DNA of 64,000 bases, taken from the NCBI RefSeq assembly GCF_900156105.1, contig NZ_FTMS01000010.1, positions 1-64,000 on the forward strand, written 5' to 3'. Positions 51,568-61,257 of the stretch are shown piece by piece (within the stretch, counting starts at the first letter, position 1; each line of letters begins with the position of its first letter). The position numbers and the translations under genes were made by a program. The notes beneath the pieces are model-generated. The model ran no database searches. It was not told where the DNA came from and saw only the letters and a list, made by a program, of their open reading frames with translations. Origin of the DNA: Alkalispirochaeta americana (GTDB lineage: Bacteria; Spirochaetota; Spirochaetia; DSM-27196; Alkalispirochaetaceae).

Positions 51568-52890
51568 ATGCTGACAAATCCGGTCTTTCTGTCCGTCCTG
51601 GTTATGGTTGCGCTCTGTCTACTGAAGCTCAATGTTCTGCTCTCTCTGATTGTTGCCGCCCTGGCGGGGGGAGTCCTGGCGGGAATGTCCCTTACAGATA
51701 CAATGGGGGCTCTCATCGGCGGCATGGGCGGGAACTCAAGCACCGCCTTAAGCTACATCCTTCTGGGCGCCCTCGCCGCCAGTCTTCACAAGACCGGCAT
51801 CGCCATCGTGCTCACGCGGAAGATTGTTCAGCTCGTTCGGGGCAAGGCAGTCGTGATGCTCCTGATCATCGCCGGTGTGGCCTCGCTGTCCCAGAACGCA
51901 ATCCCTGTACACATCGCCTTTATTCCCATCCTGGTTCCGCCCCTTCTGGCGGTGATGAACAAGCTCTCCATCGACCGGCGGGCCGTAGCCGCAGCCCTCA
52001 CCTTCGGGTTGAAGGCTCCCTACGTGGCCCTTCCCGTGGGATACGGATGGATCTTTCACGGCATCATCAGCGACCAGATGGCAGAAAACGGTTTGGCCGT
52101 GGAGCAAGGCCAGATCTGGCACGTCCTCTGGATTGCCGGAGCAGCCATGGCTGCAGGTCTTCTTGTTGCGATCTTTGTGACCTACCGCGCCCCCCGGGAC
52201 TACCAGCTGACAGCCGAGGATGAAGCCCGGCCCTCCCCGGCCGATGCTGATTCCGCGCCCCTGACCGCCCTGACCCGGCGTCACTGGGTTGCTCTGGCAG
52301 GAGCCCTCTCGGCCCTGGCCGTTCAGGTGAGCCCCCTGGGATCACTCCATATCGGAGCTCTCGTGGGACTGGCGATCATGCTTCTGGGTGGGGCTATCCA
52401 GTGGCAGGATATCGACGAGATGATCCACAGCGGTATCGGCATGATGGGCTTCATCGCCTTCGTGATGCTCGTTGCAGCGGGATACGGCGCGGTTATCCGC
52501 GAGACCGGGGCCGTGGAGCCCCTGGTGGAGAGTGCCCGGGTGCTTCTGGGCGGAAGCCGTTTCATGGGTGCCACCGTGATGATCCTGATCGGACTCTTCA
52601 TCACCATGGGGCTGGGCACATCCTTTGGCACCATTCCCATTATCGCTGCCATCTATGTTCCCATGGCACTCTCTCTGGGCTTCAGCACACCCGCTACAAT
52701 CCTTCTCATCGGTGTCGCCGGTGCCCTGGGAGACGCAGGCTCTCCCGCCTCGGACAGCACCCTGGGGCCCACGGCGGGACTGAACGTGGACGGCCAGCAC
52801 GACCACATCTGGGACACCTGTGTTCCTACCTTCCTGCATTACAACATTCCCCTGATGCTGGCAGGAATTATCGGAGCGATGATCCTCTAG
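51568..52890 (+). CDS. Na+/H+ antiporter-family permease (NhaC/YuiF-like)
   Basis: 440 residues, about 11-12 membrane segments. NPVFLSVLVMVALCLLKLNV at the N-terminus, AAALTFGLKAPYVALPVGYG, and GDAGSPASDSTLGPTAGLNV near the C-terminus are typical of the Na_H_antiport family (B. subtilis YuiF type). The family has also been linked to amino-acid transport, so substrate is uncertain. The conserved DAGSPASD loop probably lines the transport site. GGGG precedes ATG 51568. With Mrp it would add to Na+ or pH control. Confidence 0.85.
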   Translation: MLTNPVFLSVLVMVALCLLKLNVLLSLIVAALAGGVLAGMSLTDTMGALIGGMGGNSSTALSYILLGALAASLHKTGIAIVLTRKIVQLVRGKAVVMLLIIAGVASLSQNAIPVHIAFIPILVPPLLAVMNKLSIDRRAVAAALTFGLKAPYVALPVGYGWIFHGIISDQMAENGLAVEQGQIWHVLWIAGAAMAAGLLVAIFVTYRAPRDYQLTAEDEARPSPADADSAPLTALTRRHWVALAGALSALAVQVSPLGSLHIGALVGLAIMLLGGAIQWQDIDEMIHSGIGMMGFIAFVMLVAAGYGAVIRETGAVEPLVESARVLLGGSRFMGATVMILIGLFITMGLGTSFGTIPIIAAIYVPMALSLGFSTPATILLIGVAGALGDAGSPASDSTLGPTAGLNVDGQHDHIWDTCVPTFLHYNIPLMLAGIIGAMIL

Positions 52891-52905
52891 CGCTCGCTCC
52901 AGACG

Positions 52906-52931
52906 CTCCCCGGGGGGTTCTTCCCGGGGAG
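52906..52931 (+). terminator. Hairpin after the antiporter gene
   Basis: CTCCCCGGG (52906-52914) and CCCGGGGAG (52923-52931) form a nine-bp stem, then GTTCC. Weak T-content, so termination is probable rather than certain. Confidence 0.45.
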
Positions 52932-52992
52932 GTTCCGGCTCCTGCTCTATCGCAACTCCACCGTCGGGGTTCCTGGAAGCCATCTCCCTCCC

Positions 52993-53021
52993 TTGCCCGA
53001 TCGGGCTTTATTGGGTAGGGT
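52993..53021 (+). promoter_or_regulatory. Promoter reaching the histidine phosphatase start codon
   Basis: TTGCCC (52993-52998), 17 bases, TAGGGT (53016-53021), six bases before ATG 53028. Same -10 and spacing as aroDE. Confidence 0.5.
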
Positions 53022-53027
53022 TGATCC

Positions 53028-53600
53028 ATGATTACAGAAATATGTCTCGTCCGTCACGGAGAAACCGACTGGAACGCCCGTGCCCTGATCCAGGGCAGTA
53101 CCGATATCCCCTTGAATGAAACCGGCCGAAACCAGGCACGAGCAGCCGCCGGGATGCTCCAACAGGAGCAATGGGACGCCCTCTACGCCAGCACCATGAT
53201 CCGCGCCATCGAAACCGCAGAGATCATCGGGGAGGTCCTCTCGCTTGGGCCAGTTACAACGGACCATAACCTGCGGGAACGGGAGTACGGCATCGCCGAG
53301 GGAATGGATATTGCAGAACGGTACCGCCGCTTTGGCGAGGGGCCTATTCCGGGCGCTGAAGAGTGGGATCAGGTGCGACAGCGCGGGCTGGCTGCCCTGG
53401 ATTCGATACGGGAGAAAAATCCGGGGCAACGGATTCTTGCCGTTGCCCACGGAGGGCTTATCAATGCACTTCTGGGAGTTATCAGCGCCGGAGAAATCGG
53501 TTCGGGGAAGACGGTTCTGAAAAACGCCTCCACGAACCTGCTTGTCTGGGACGGTGCCTGGAAGGTCCGGTGGTACAACCGCACTGCCGAAGCAGCCTGA
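53028..53600 (+). CDS. Histidine phosphatase family protein (phosphoglycerate mutase-like)
   Basis: 190 residues. The catalytic LVRHGETDWNARALIQGSTD motif is at the N-terminus, the second His is in RILAVAHGGLINALL, and LREREYGIAEGM carries the acid/base region. This is the cofactor-dependent PGM-like branch; substrates range from 3-phosphoglycerate to cobalamin and sugar phosphates, so the role is open. Confidence 0.85.
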   Translation: MITEICLVRHGETDWNARALIQGSTDIPLNETGRNQARAAAGMLQQEQWDALYASTMIRAIETAEIIGEVLSLGPVTTDHNLREREYGIAEGMDIAERYRRFGEGPIPGAEEWDQVRQRGLAALDSIREKNPGQRILAVAHGGLINALLGVISAGEIGSGKTVLKNASTNLLVWDGAWKVRWYNRTAEAA

Positions 53601-53657
53601 ACGGCGACGCCCTGACTACCCCCGACAGGTCCGTGTATCCCCACTGGGGCACCCCTC

Positions 53658-53684
53658 ACTGGGGGCACTGGGGGCACTGGGGGC
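53658..53684 (+). repeat. 9-bp tandem repeat after the histidine phosphatase gene
   Basis: Three perfect copies of actgggggc (53658-53666, 53667-53675, 53676-53684), with a related ACTGGGGC at 53643, in the 105-base convergent gap before trpB2. Confidence 0.9.
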
Positions 53685-53697
53685 ACCCCCCGCTGGA

Positions 53698-53720
53698 GAA
53701 ATCCCTCACTGAGGGATTTC
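53698..53720. terminator. Perfect inverted repeat over the trpB2 stop
   Basis: GAAATCCCTCA and TGAGGGATTTC, 11 bp each, around one central base. It contains the trpB2 stop codon (53708-53706). Likely a terminator or RNA end structure for either strand; no T-run. Confidence 0.55.
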
Positions 53721-55073
53721 GGGAGTGTTAATCCGTGCCACGGCCTGGTTGATCTCCTCCTGGGAGAGTTCGAACCGCTCCAGACCACCCTGGAAGTACG
53801 CCTCGTAGGACGCCATGTCGAAGTTGCCGTGACCCGAGAGGTTCATCAGGATCGTTTTGGCAGTTCCTTCCTCACGGGCCCTCAGAGCCTCCCGGACCGC
53901 CACGGCGATCCCGTGGTTTGCCTCGGGAGCGGGAATAATTCCTTCAGTCCTGGCAAAGGAAACACCGGCCTCAAAGCTTTCTACCTGATCAACGGCTTGC
54001 GCTTCAATGAGTTTGTCTTTTAGAAGCTGACTGACCACCACACCTGCCCCGTGGTACCGGAGCCCGCCGGCATGAATCGCGGGAGGGATAAAATCGTGAC
54101 CCAGGGTATACATGGGAAGAAGCGGTGTCATCCCCACGGTATCGCCGAAATCGTAGCGAAAGACCCCCCGGGAGAGTTTGGGACATGCCGCAGGCTCGGC
54201 AGCGATAGCCCGGAGGGTTTGCTTTCCTTCCAGATGGTGCTTCAGGAAGGGAAAGGCGAGACCCGCAAAATTGGAACCTCCGCCAAAGGGACCGATCACG
54301 ATATCAGGAAAGTGACCGGCCATTTCCATCTGCACCAGCGCTTCCTGACCAATAACCGTCTGGTGAAGCAGCACATGGTTCAGAACGCTGCCCAGGGAAT
54401 AGCGTACATCCTCGTGTTTGGCGGCCATCTCGACGGCCTCGGAGATGGCGATACCCAGACTGCCAGGAGAATCGGGATTCTCGGCGAGAATCTTGCGCCC
54501 CGCCTCGGTTCGTTCCGACGGAGAAGGATAGACCTGGGCGTTCCAGGTGTTCATCATGAGCTTCCGGTAAGGTTTCTGGTTATAGCTGGTACGGACCATG
54601 TAGACCTCGCACTGGATGCCAAAGAGCTCGCAGGCAAAGGAGAGAGCACTGCCCCACTGGCCGGCTCCGGTCTCGGTAGTGATCCGCTTTACGCCATCCT
54701 GAAGATTGTACCAGGCTTGGGGGACAGCCGTGTTCGGTTTGTGAGACCCGGCGGGACTCACTCCTTCGTACTTGTAGTAGATTCGTGCGGGGGTATCGAG
54801 CAGTTTTTCCAGACGGTGAGCCCGAAAGAGCGGTGTGGGCCGCCAGAGAGCATAGATGTCACGCACCTCCGGGGGGATCTCGATCCACCGTTCCTGGCTC
54901 ATCTCCTGTTCGATCAGGCCCGAAGGGAAAAGCGGCGCCAGAGCGTCCGCTGTCAGGGGCTCTCCCGTGGCGGGGTGCAGGGGAGGAAGCGGTTTATTGG
55001 GCATGTCTGCCACAATGTTATACCAGTAGCGGGGAATCTCCCGTTCCGACAAAAGAATCTTGGTCTCACTCAT
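53706..55073 (-). CDS. trpB2: TrpB-like PLP-dependent enzyme (TrpB2)
   Basis: 455 residues from ATG 55073. PLP lysine in [39 protein letters not shown]; glycine loop [17 protein letters not shown]. The extra N-terminal residues and the insert [20 protein letters not shown] mark the TrpB2 subfamily, which makes tryptophan from indole and serine, or salvages indole, without TrpA. No trpA is nearby, supporting TrpB2. The ATG lies eight bases after the -10 box and has no ribosome site. Confidence 0.93.
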   Translation of the reverse strand: MSETKILLSEREIPRYWYNIVADMPNKPLPPLHPATGEPLTADALAPLFPSGLIEQEMSQERWIEIPPEVRDIYALWRPTPLFRAHRLEKLLDTPARIYYKYEGVSPAGSHKPNTAVPQAWYNLQDGVKRITTETGAGQWGSALSFACELFGIQCEVYMVRTSYNQKPYRKLMMNTWNAQVYPSPSERTEAGRKILAENPDSPGSLGIAISEAVEMAAKHEDVRYSLGSVLNHVLLHQTVIGQEALVQMEMAGHFPDIVIGPFGGGSNFAGLAFPFLKHHLEGKQTLRAIAAEPAACPKLSRGVFRYDFGDTVGMTPLLPMYTLGHDFIPPAIHAGGLRYHGAGVVVSQLLKDKLIEAQAVDQVESFEAGVSFARTEGIIPAPEANHGIAVAVREALRAREEGTAKTILMNLSGHGNFDMASYEAYFQGGLERFELSQEEINQAVARINTPEIPQ

Positions 55074-55081
55074 GAGGAACA

Positions 55082-55109
55082 ATTCTACGGGCAGGAGCGT
55101 CAGTGTCAA
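55082..55109 (-). promoter_or_regulatory. Strong promoter reaching the trpB2 start codon
   Basis: Reverse strand consensus TTGACA (55109-55104), 16 bases, TAGAAT (55087-55082), eight bases before ATG 55073. The expected transcription start is about 55075-55073. Confidence 0.7.
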
Positions 55110-55136
55110 TAAGCAGAGCCCCTGAAAGACCCTTCC

Positions 55137-55166
55137 TTGACCGATGAGAGGGTATTCTTCTAGTAT
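55137..55166 (+). promoter_or_regulatory. Promoter just upstream of the 55179 gene
   Basis: TTGACC (55137-55142), 18 bases, TAGTAT (55161-55166), 12 bases before ATG; predicted leader about five to seven bases with no ribosome site. Confidence 0.5.
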
Positions 55167-55178
55167 CTGTCACCAACT

Positions 55179-55589
55179 ATGAACCTCTTCGAATCCCAGA
55201 CAATCTCCCAAGTCGCCAGCGACTATTTTTACTGGATCTTTATCGGGCTCCTTCTGGTGAACCTTTCCCAGCGGCGTCACGGCATGAAAGCTCACAAAAA
55301 ACGGCTTGCCACGTTCTTCTATGCCCTTACGGCCATGGTCCTCTATTTTGGCGGGGTTACAATCATTCGGTACGGAGGAAACGACACCTGGTTTATCGCC
55401 CTTCTCCTGACGGCCCTGCTGCTCCTGGGAACCTTCCGCACCCACACCATGCCCTTTGCCGTTCGGTGCGCAAAGACGGGCAAACGCCTGGATACGCAGA
55501 CCTTCCTGTATCGCGACTCCAACACCTTGCCCGAGGCGGAGCCCCGTCCTGAAGCCGCCGACGAGCCGCAGGACACTCCCGAGGCCTGA
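55179..55589 (+). CDS. Small hypothetical membrane protein
   Basis: 136 residues with three hydrophobic segments (about 18-30, 44-62, 70-86) and a Pro/Glu-rich cytoplasmic tail. Basic residues after the first segment (SQRRHGMKAHKKR) suggest a cytoplasmic loop. No family recognised. Divergent from trpB2 and convergent with ftsK. Real by promoter and membrane pattern, function unknown. Confidence 0.65.
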   Translation: MNLFESQTISQVASDYFYWIFIGLLLVNLSQRRHGMKAHKKRLATFFYALTAMVLYFGGVTIIRYGGNDTWFIALLLTALLLLGTFRTHTMPFAVRCAKTGKRLDTQTFLYRDSNTLPEAEPRPEAADEPQDTPEA

Positions 55590-55622
55590 AGCAACGAGAA
55601 GAAGAAGGATCCTCCGGAAGAA

Positions 55623-58301
55623 TTACCCCGAGGAGGACATAACCTCCCGGGGTTTGCTTCCGTTCTGGGGCCCCACGAGGCCCATACGCTCCATCTCTTC
55701 CACCATTCGGGCTGCCCGGTTGTATCCGACCTTGAGCCGCCGCTGGAGATAGCTCGCCGAAGCCTTCCTTGAAGTCGTGACCACCTCGATCGCCCGCTCC
55801 ATGAGCGGATCCTCCAGGACATCGGCTTCCAGCTCGTCGTCATCTTCGTCGATAAAAATCTCGTCGTCGATGTAATCGGGCTCGCCAAACTCCTTTACCT
55901 CGGCCACGACCCGCTCAACCTCATCCTCCGAGAGAAAAGCTCCCTGCATTCGCACAGGAAAGGGATCAGCCGCCGAGGTGTAGAGCATATCTCCCCGACC
56001 AAGGAGCTTCTCTGCCCCCATTGAGTCCAGGATGATTCGGGAATCCACCTTGCTGGCTACCATGAAGGCGATCCGGGCGGGAATGTTTGCCTTGATCAAC
56101 CCGGTAATCACGTCCGTGGAAGGCCGCTGGGTGGCAAGGACAAGGTGGATTCCCACGGCCCGGGACATGGCCGTCAGACGAGCCACGGTACTTTCAAGTT
56201 CCTTGCCACTGGTAGACATGAGATCGGCAAACTCATCGATGATCACCACAATATAGGGCAACTCCTCGGTGGCGATGTTCTTGCGCTTGATCTTGCTGTT
56301 ATAGCCCCCGATATCGCGGGCCCCCATGCTATCCAGGAGAGAATAGCGGCGCTCCATCTCGTAGATCAGGTATTGCAACGCCTGGAAGGCTCGTTTGGGG
56401 TCCGTAATCACCGGCGTGAGCAGGTGGGGGATATCGTTGTAGAACTTTAACTCCACGATCTTGGGATCGATCAGGATGAGCTTCACCTCCGAGGGAGGCC
56501 GGCGATACAAAACCGAGCAGATGATGGAGTTCACACAGACCGACTTCCCGCTTCCGGTAGCGCCAGCGATGAGAAGATGAGGGGTTTTTGCCAGGTCCAC
56601 AATCTGGGCCTCGCCGGAAATGTCTTTGCCCAGGGCGATGGGAATGGTCATGGCATCACCAAAAAACTCATCGTCCAGGAGCAACTCGGCAAAGGAGACG
56701 ATGTGCCGCTGACGGTTGGGAATCTCGATGCCCACGGCGTGCTTCCCCGGAATGGGCGCAACAATGCGAACACTGGACGCAGCGAGGCGCAAGGCGATGT
56801 TGTCCGAGAGGTTGGTAATCTTGGCGAGCTTCACCCCCGGCGCAGGAAGTATCTCGAACATGGTGATCACCGGCCCCTTGCGAATACCCGTCACCTCGGC
56901 GCGGATTCCAAACTCCTCCAGGGTTACCCGCAGAACCTCGGCGGCATCGCGGGTGTTGTCGTCAATCTCCCAGTAGCGACCTTCGCCGTACTGCTGAAGC
57001 ACTCCCTCCACGGGGAGAGCGTAGCGCCGCCGCATGGAGGAGGACACCGGAGAAACCCGGAGATCCCCAGCCCCGGAAACGTCGGGGAAGATATCTTCGT
57101 CATCATCGGGGTCGTCGGGGTCATCGGGGTACACCTGAAAAGAGTTTTCCAGGTGTATCTCTTTTTCATCGTCCTGGAAGGGCTCCCCGATTTCATCGTC
57201 CCGGGATGCTTCGTATATCGCGTCGGACCGATCATCTTCGGGGTAGCCCCCCTCGGGGTAGTTCTCTTCAGGATAGTGCTCTTCGGGGTAGTACTCTTCG
57301 TCGTAGTTATCTTCACTGTACCCGGCGTCGGCGTAGTCTTCGCTGTAGTCCTCTTCAGCGTGCCCCACATCCTGAAGTGCCACCTCGCCATGGAAGGACT
57401 CCCGGGACGGCTGGGGGAAGGCAGCCTGGCGGTCGCTCCTGCCGGAGCTTTCCGAGACGGCAGCGGAAAAGAAGCGTCGGCGGTTTCTGAGGAACAGCGG
57501 AAGCGGCGAGGTGTCATCGGAAGGCTCCTCTGCCGGAAGAGCGTCCTCGGCCGGACCATCTTCTGCTGCCGGAAGAGCCTCCTCGGCCGGACCATTCTCG
57601 TGAGGAACATCCTCTTCGGGCGAGACCCAGCGTCGGAGTTCGCCCAGGGCCCTGGAAAAGTCTTCCTCGTCACCGGCAACAACGGGAGGTGCCGCCAGAA
57701 GAATCTGGTCCTCCCGGGGCTCATCGCTATCCGGGGAATCATCACGGTCCTGCCAGGATTCGGCCGAAGCCCTATCCTTCTCGCGCCAGGGAGCCTTGGG
57801 GGGAGGAAGAACCGGTATCACCCTGGCCGTTTCCTCGCGGCGAGATTGTTTCCTGGCTTCTGCCAGGCGCCAGATATGGATATACGCAACTCCCTGAATC
57901 ATCAGAAGCAAACTCGTGACAAGAAGCGCGCCGCGAAGCGAAAACCCTGCCACCAGGAAATCAATCAACACACCTCCGCTGGCGCCATCATGGGAAAGAA
58001 GCCGTACCATGGTCGCTGCCGTAAGCACCGGGAAATGCAGCAAACTTACCAGAAGAATGCCCCACCAGGTCAGTTCTTTTTCGGAGAACGACAATCCCGC
58101 CAGAATCAGGATGTACAAGGGAACCCACCAGGCCAGGAGATGGAAGGACCGAAAGAGAAAGCGCCCCGGAAGGGCAAAGATTCCCGCTATCGCGCCAGCG
58201 GGATCGACTATCGTTATCACCAGCAAGAGCGCTATCAGCGCAGCCGAGACTCCGAAAAAGAGACCTGTTGCTGTTCTTATGCTATTGGATCTGCCTTTCA
58301 C
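55623..58301 (-). CDS. ftsK: DNA translocase FtsK
   Basis: 892 residues from GTG 58301 (GGAGG seven bases upstream). Four N-terminal membrane segments (about 12-160), an acidic linker (about 200-430), the motor with Walker A LIAGATGSGKSVCVNSIIC and Walker B YIVVIIDEFADLM, and a gamma domain with ASYLQRRLKVGYNRAARMVE that reads KOPS. It pumps chromosome ends through the septum and activates XerCD. The linker carries Tyr/Glu/Pro repeats (GYSEDNYDEEYYPEEHYPE). Confidence 0.95.
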   Translation of the reverse strand: MKGRSNSIRTATGLFFGVSAALIALLLVITIVDPAGAIAGIFALPGRFLFRSFHLLAWWVPLYILILAGLSFSEKELTWWGILLVSLLHFPVLTAATMVRLLSHDGASGGVLIDFLVAGFSLRGALLVTSLLLMIQGVAYIHIWRLAEARKQSRREETARVIPVLPPPKAPWREKDRASAESWQDRDDSPDSDEPREDQILLAAPPVVAGDEEDFSRALGELRRWVSPEEDVPHENGPAEEALPAAEDGPAEDALPAEEPSDDTSPLPLFLRNRRRFFSAAVSESSGRSDRQAAFPQPSRESFHGEVALQDVGHAEEDYSEDYADAGYSEDNYDEEYYPEEHYPEENYPEGGYPEDDRSDAIYEASRDDEIGEPFQDDEKEIHLENSFQVYPDDPDDPDDDEDIFPDVSGAGDLRVSPVSSSMRRRYALPVEGVLQQYGEGRYWEIDDNTRDAAEVLRVTLEEFGIRAEVTGIRKGPVITMFEILPAPGVKLAKITNLSDNIALRLAASSVRIVAPIPGKHAVGIEIPNRQRHIVSFAELLLDDEFFGDAMTIPIALGKDISGEAQIVDLAKTPHLLIAGATGSGKSVCVNSIICSVLYRRPPSEVKLILIDPKIVELKFYNDIPHLLTPVITDPKRAFQALQYLIYEMERRYSLLDSMGARDIGGYNSKIKRKNIATEELPYIVVIIDEFADLMSTSGKELESTVARLTAMSRAVGIHLVLATQRPSTDVITGLIKANIPARIAFMVASKVDSRIILDSMGAEKLLGRGDMLYTSAADPFPVRMQGAFLSEDEVERVVAEVKEFGEPDYIDDEIFIDEDDDELEADVLEDPLMERAIEVVTTSRKASASYLQRRLKVGYNRAARMVEEMERMGLVGPQNGSKPREVMSSSG

Positions 58302-58376
58302 GCATAGCCCTCCGCCTTCATGTATCGGCAAAAACCCCGGCGGGCTTAGGGGATCTCCAGGAAGGACTTCATCGCC

Positions 58377-60593
58377 CTACTGCAGCAGAGGCATTTCGGC
58401 CGGGTCAGTTCCATCCAGCAGATGCTGATACCAGGCCGAGGAAACAGCGATTCGACGAAGGTACCAGCGAGTCTCCACAAAGGGAACAGCTTCCACAAGG
58501 AGTTCCGGGGGGAGATCGCCGAAAAGAGCCTGCCATCCCCGGCCCCGACCGGGGCCGGCGTTATATGAGGCCACCTGCAATATAAGGTTTTCGGGAACCA
58601 TTGTCCGAAGGAGGCTCAAATAATACGATCCCATCCGGAGATTCGTTGAAACCCTCTCCAGATTGATCGGTTGCGTCCACCCCAGGCGCCGGGCAATATC
58701 CTCTCCCGAAGCAGGCATGATCTGGGAAAGCCCCTGGGCCCCAACGTGCGACCGGGCCAGGGGATTGAAATGGCTCTCTTCCCGGACCAGGCCATAAAAA
58801 ATAGCAACGGGAACCTCTTCCTGCGCTGCGGCCGTCTCGATCTCCACCGAAAAGGGCCTCGGATAGAGAATCGCTATATCGCCTTCGCTTACATCCAGAT
58901 TTCCCCGGGCCACAGCCCTTCGGGCGAGGCCCAAGGCGGCCGACGCGTGACCCAGGCGGGAAAACCGATAGGCTAAAGCCATGGCCGGGACCGCTTCGCG
59001 GGGGTCCAGGGCGATCCTCATGGCCCAGGAGCTCGCCAGTTCAGGCTGCCCCGAGGCAAGAACTGCCGCTACGTGCGCCATCTCCCCCGAGAGGGGCTCC
59101 TGATCCCGGCTCCCGGAAGCAGAAACACCCCCGGTGCGACCGGAAAGTCGCCTGGCCAGAAGACCGTAATAGTCCAGAGGCGACAACTGGAGCGGAATAT
59201 CGAGACGATCCTCACCATCTTCTCCCAGTTCCAGAAACCCCTGGCGAGCGGCCAGAACCGTTACAACCGCCAGATGGGCCCGGGCATGAAGAGCCTCGGA
59301 GGGAAGGGCCTGATAGAGGTCTTCCAGCTCGTCCCACCGGCGGGAGCGGATAATCTCGGGAGTCAATCTGTCCAGGGCCGTACGAAACACCTGGGCCTCC
59401 GCCCCCCACCCGTTCAGAGCCTCCACCACCTCGGGGAGCCGCGCCCCCTCACCGATTGCCCGGGTAAGCCATGCTTCGATCATGGCCTGATCGGCCCCGT
59501 CCATGAGCGCCGCCATATCCTCCCGAGAGCCCGCAAAACGCCCCCGCACCCGGGCCAGCTCCCGGAAGACCTCCTCCTCTGAAGCCTCTCCATGAGAGAG
59601 GCCCCGGGATTCCAGTTCCCGGGCAAGGCTCTTCAGCCATCTCCTCGTGGCCTCGGCCCCCTCGCCCGAAGAAGTCTGCCCCAGGGAAGGCAACAGTCCG
59701 GGAGCGTCCCTCAGGCGCCCCGCAAGCCAGGCCGGATCGATTCGGCGGAAGAGTCGCTGCGCCTCGTCGTACTCCTCTTGACTGGTCCGATACACCGCAT
59801 CCAGGACCGTTCGTTCGTCCCGAGAAAACCCGCTGAACCGGGAATCCCGGTAGTAGCGAAAGAGATACAGCCGGGAGTGGATCGGGTGGGCCGGAACCTT
59901 CAAAAAAGCCTGAAGAAAGAGATCATTCTGATCCTGCTCCAGATGGTGAGCAGCCACGGCCCTCCAGAGAAAACGCTCCGCACTCAGATCGTCGGGGCTG
60001 TACTGTTCTCCCTGGGAGGCTCCCTCCCCGGAGGGCAGGAAAAGCATCGGGGGAATCGCTTCGGTAAAAGCAAGAAGTTCCTGGTACTTGTCTTGACGGT
60101 AGAGGGCCTCGCCGAACCGGAACCAGAGGTCCCGGTTCTCGGGCAAGAGTTCCAACCCCCTGGCGGCGTAGCCCTCCGATGCAAGCCAGCGGCGCTGGGA
60201 GGCGGCAATGCGGGCCAGACGGAGAGCGCTGCGACCCGCCCAGGAGGAGGCCCCCTGGTCGAGCTCGAACCGGTAGACCCGCCGGGCACTTTCCACCAGA
60301 CCCCGTGCTTCATACCCCCGCCCCAGGGCGTAGGGGAAGGAAGGATCAGCGTTGCGAAGGTTTTCCACCAGCCCTTCAGCGGGAACCAGCGTATCAAGAA
60401 CCTGGCCGTCGCCATAGGCGAGACGTTCCATAAGAACCGCTGCCGATAGTTCCCGGGGAGTCTGTCCTGCCCCGGCTCCCGCAAGATGCCCCTGGGCCCC
60501 GCAGGATGAAAAGAGAACCGCCACCGGCAGGAACGCCCGAAGAACAGGCAGGAGTCGCCGGATAAGAGAAGAAGGCTGAAGAAGGTTCGTCAT
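58377..60593 (-). CDS. Lytic transglycosylase lipoprotein (Slt type)
   Basis: 738 residues. Signal peptide with a spirochaete-style lipobox (AVLFSSCG), a long helical superhelix (about 40-570) and a C-terminal SLT domain (about 580-720). The catalytic Glu is in FYGLVREESHFNPLARSHVG, with GLSQIMPASGEDIARRLGW and QVASYNAGPGRGRGW. It cleaves peptidoglycan glycan strands. Starts nine bases after the Hsp70-like gene and is probably cotranscribed with it. Confidence 0.9.
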   Translation of the reverse strand: MTNLLQPSSLIRRLLPVLRAFLPVAVLFSSCGAQGHLAGAGAGQTPRELSAAVLMERLAYGDGQVLDTLVPAEGLVENLRNADPSFPYALGRGYEARGLVESARRVYRFELDQGASSWAGRSALRLARIAASQRRWLASEGYAARGLELLPENRDLWFRFGEALYRQDKYQELLAFTEAIPPMLFLPSGEGASQGEQYSPDDLSAERFLWRAVAAHHLEQDQNDLFLQAFLKVPAHPIHSRLYLFRYYRDSRFSGFSRDERTVLDAVYRTSQEEYDEAQRLFRRIDPAWLAGRLRDAPGLLPSLGQTSSGEGAEATRRWLKSLARELESRGLSHGEASEEEVFRELARVRGRFAGSREDMAALMDGADQAMIEAWLTRAIGEGARLPEVVEALNGWGAEAQVFRTALDRLTPEIIRSRRWDELEDLYQALPSEALHARAHLAVVTVLAARQGFLELGEDGEDRLDIPLQLSPLDYYGLLARRLSGRTGGVSASGSRDQEPLSGEMAHVAAVLASGQPELASSWAMRIALDPREAVPAMALAYRFSRLGHASAALGLARRAVARGNLDVSEGDIAILYPRPFSVEIETAAAQEEVPVAIFYGLVREESHFNPLARSHVGAQGLSQIMPASGEDIARRLGWTQPINLERVSTNLRMGSYYLSLLRTMVPENLILQVASYNAGPGRGRGWQALFGDLPPELLVEAVPFVETRWYLRRIAVSSAWYQHLLDGTDPAEMPLLQ

Positions 60594-60602
60594 GCCCCGA
60601 GA

Positions 60603-61238
60603 CTACCGGAAAAGCCGGCTCCACCGGAAGCGGATTCCGGCGGGAAGAACCACCACCGCCGAGGCAGCACGCAGGTCGGGAACAATCCTGGCCCCCAGAA
60701 AGGTCATGAACCCGTAGGCTCCAAGAGCAAGAAGGCTCAAACTGATCAGGAGAATCGCCACCAGCACCGTCCAATGGAAGGGACGAGGGTGATGAGAGTC
60801 TTCCTCAACATCCTCAGGAGAAAGCGGAGGCTGAAACCGGGGAGATTTTTTTTTGTCTCTCCCTGACTTGTCTCTTCCGGGTTTATCGCTCTCCGGTTTC
60901 TCTCTTGCCGAAGGAAATCCCTCGGGCTCCTCCGTATCCAGGGAGCATTCCATCGTCTGCAAGCGACCAGGACCTCCATCAAGGCGGGCTGTGAGCAACC
61001 CCTCCTGGTCTACTCCCACAAAAAGCTCCAGGGGAGCATCATCCTCGGAAAGCGGGGCCTCAAGGACCAGCTCTCCGAGAATCCGTTGAGCCTCCCCCTG
61101 ACGGCGAATGATGGCAACCCGTGCCCCTGGCTGGCCAGACTCGGCCGGGGAAAGAATCAACCGTTTTCGCGTGCGTTCCCGATCGGAGAGAATCGGGAAG
61201 AAAGAACCGTCGGCAAGTTGAATTCCTATCTCGGCCAC
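60603..61238 (-). CDS. Membrane protein with an Hsp70 substrate-binding-domain-like region
   Basis: 211 residues from GTG 61238, supported by GAGGAG eight bases upstream. Residues about 3-110 follow the Hsp70 beta substrate-binding domain layout: IGIQLADGSFFPIL, GARVAIIRRQGEAQRILGEL, then LELFVGVDQEGLLTARLDG, equivalent to the FDIDANGILxVSA strand of DnaK. No ATPase domain is present. A Lys/Asp-rich linker and one C-terminal membrane segment (about 162-184) follow. The resemblance is by eye. It precedes the transglycosylase gene. Confidence 0.55.
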   Translation of the reverse strand: MAEIGIQLADGSFFPILSDRERTRKRLILSPAESGQPGARVAIIRRQGEAQRILGELVLEAPLSEDDAPLELFVGVDQEGLLTARLDGGPGRLQTMECSLDTEEPEGFPSAREKPESDKPGRDKSGRDKKKSPRFQPPLSPEDVEEDSHHPRPFHWTVLVAILLISLSLLALGAYGFMTFLGARIVPDLRAASAVVVLPAGIRFRWSRLFR

Positions 61239-61257
61239 GATGAATACTCCTCGTTTT

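Noticed and set aside
57100-57400. Foreign insert in ftsK
   Set aside because: The Tyr/Glu/Pro repeats are a low-complexity acidic linker, common in FtsK, and the reading frame and motor domain are intact.
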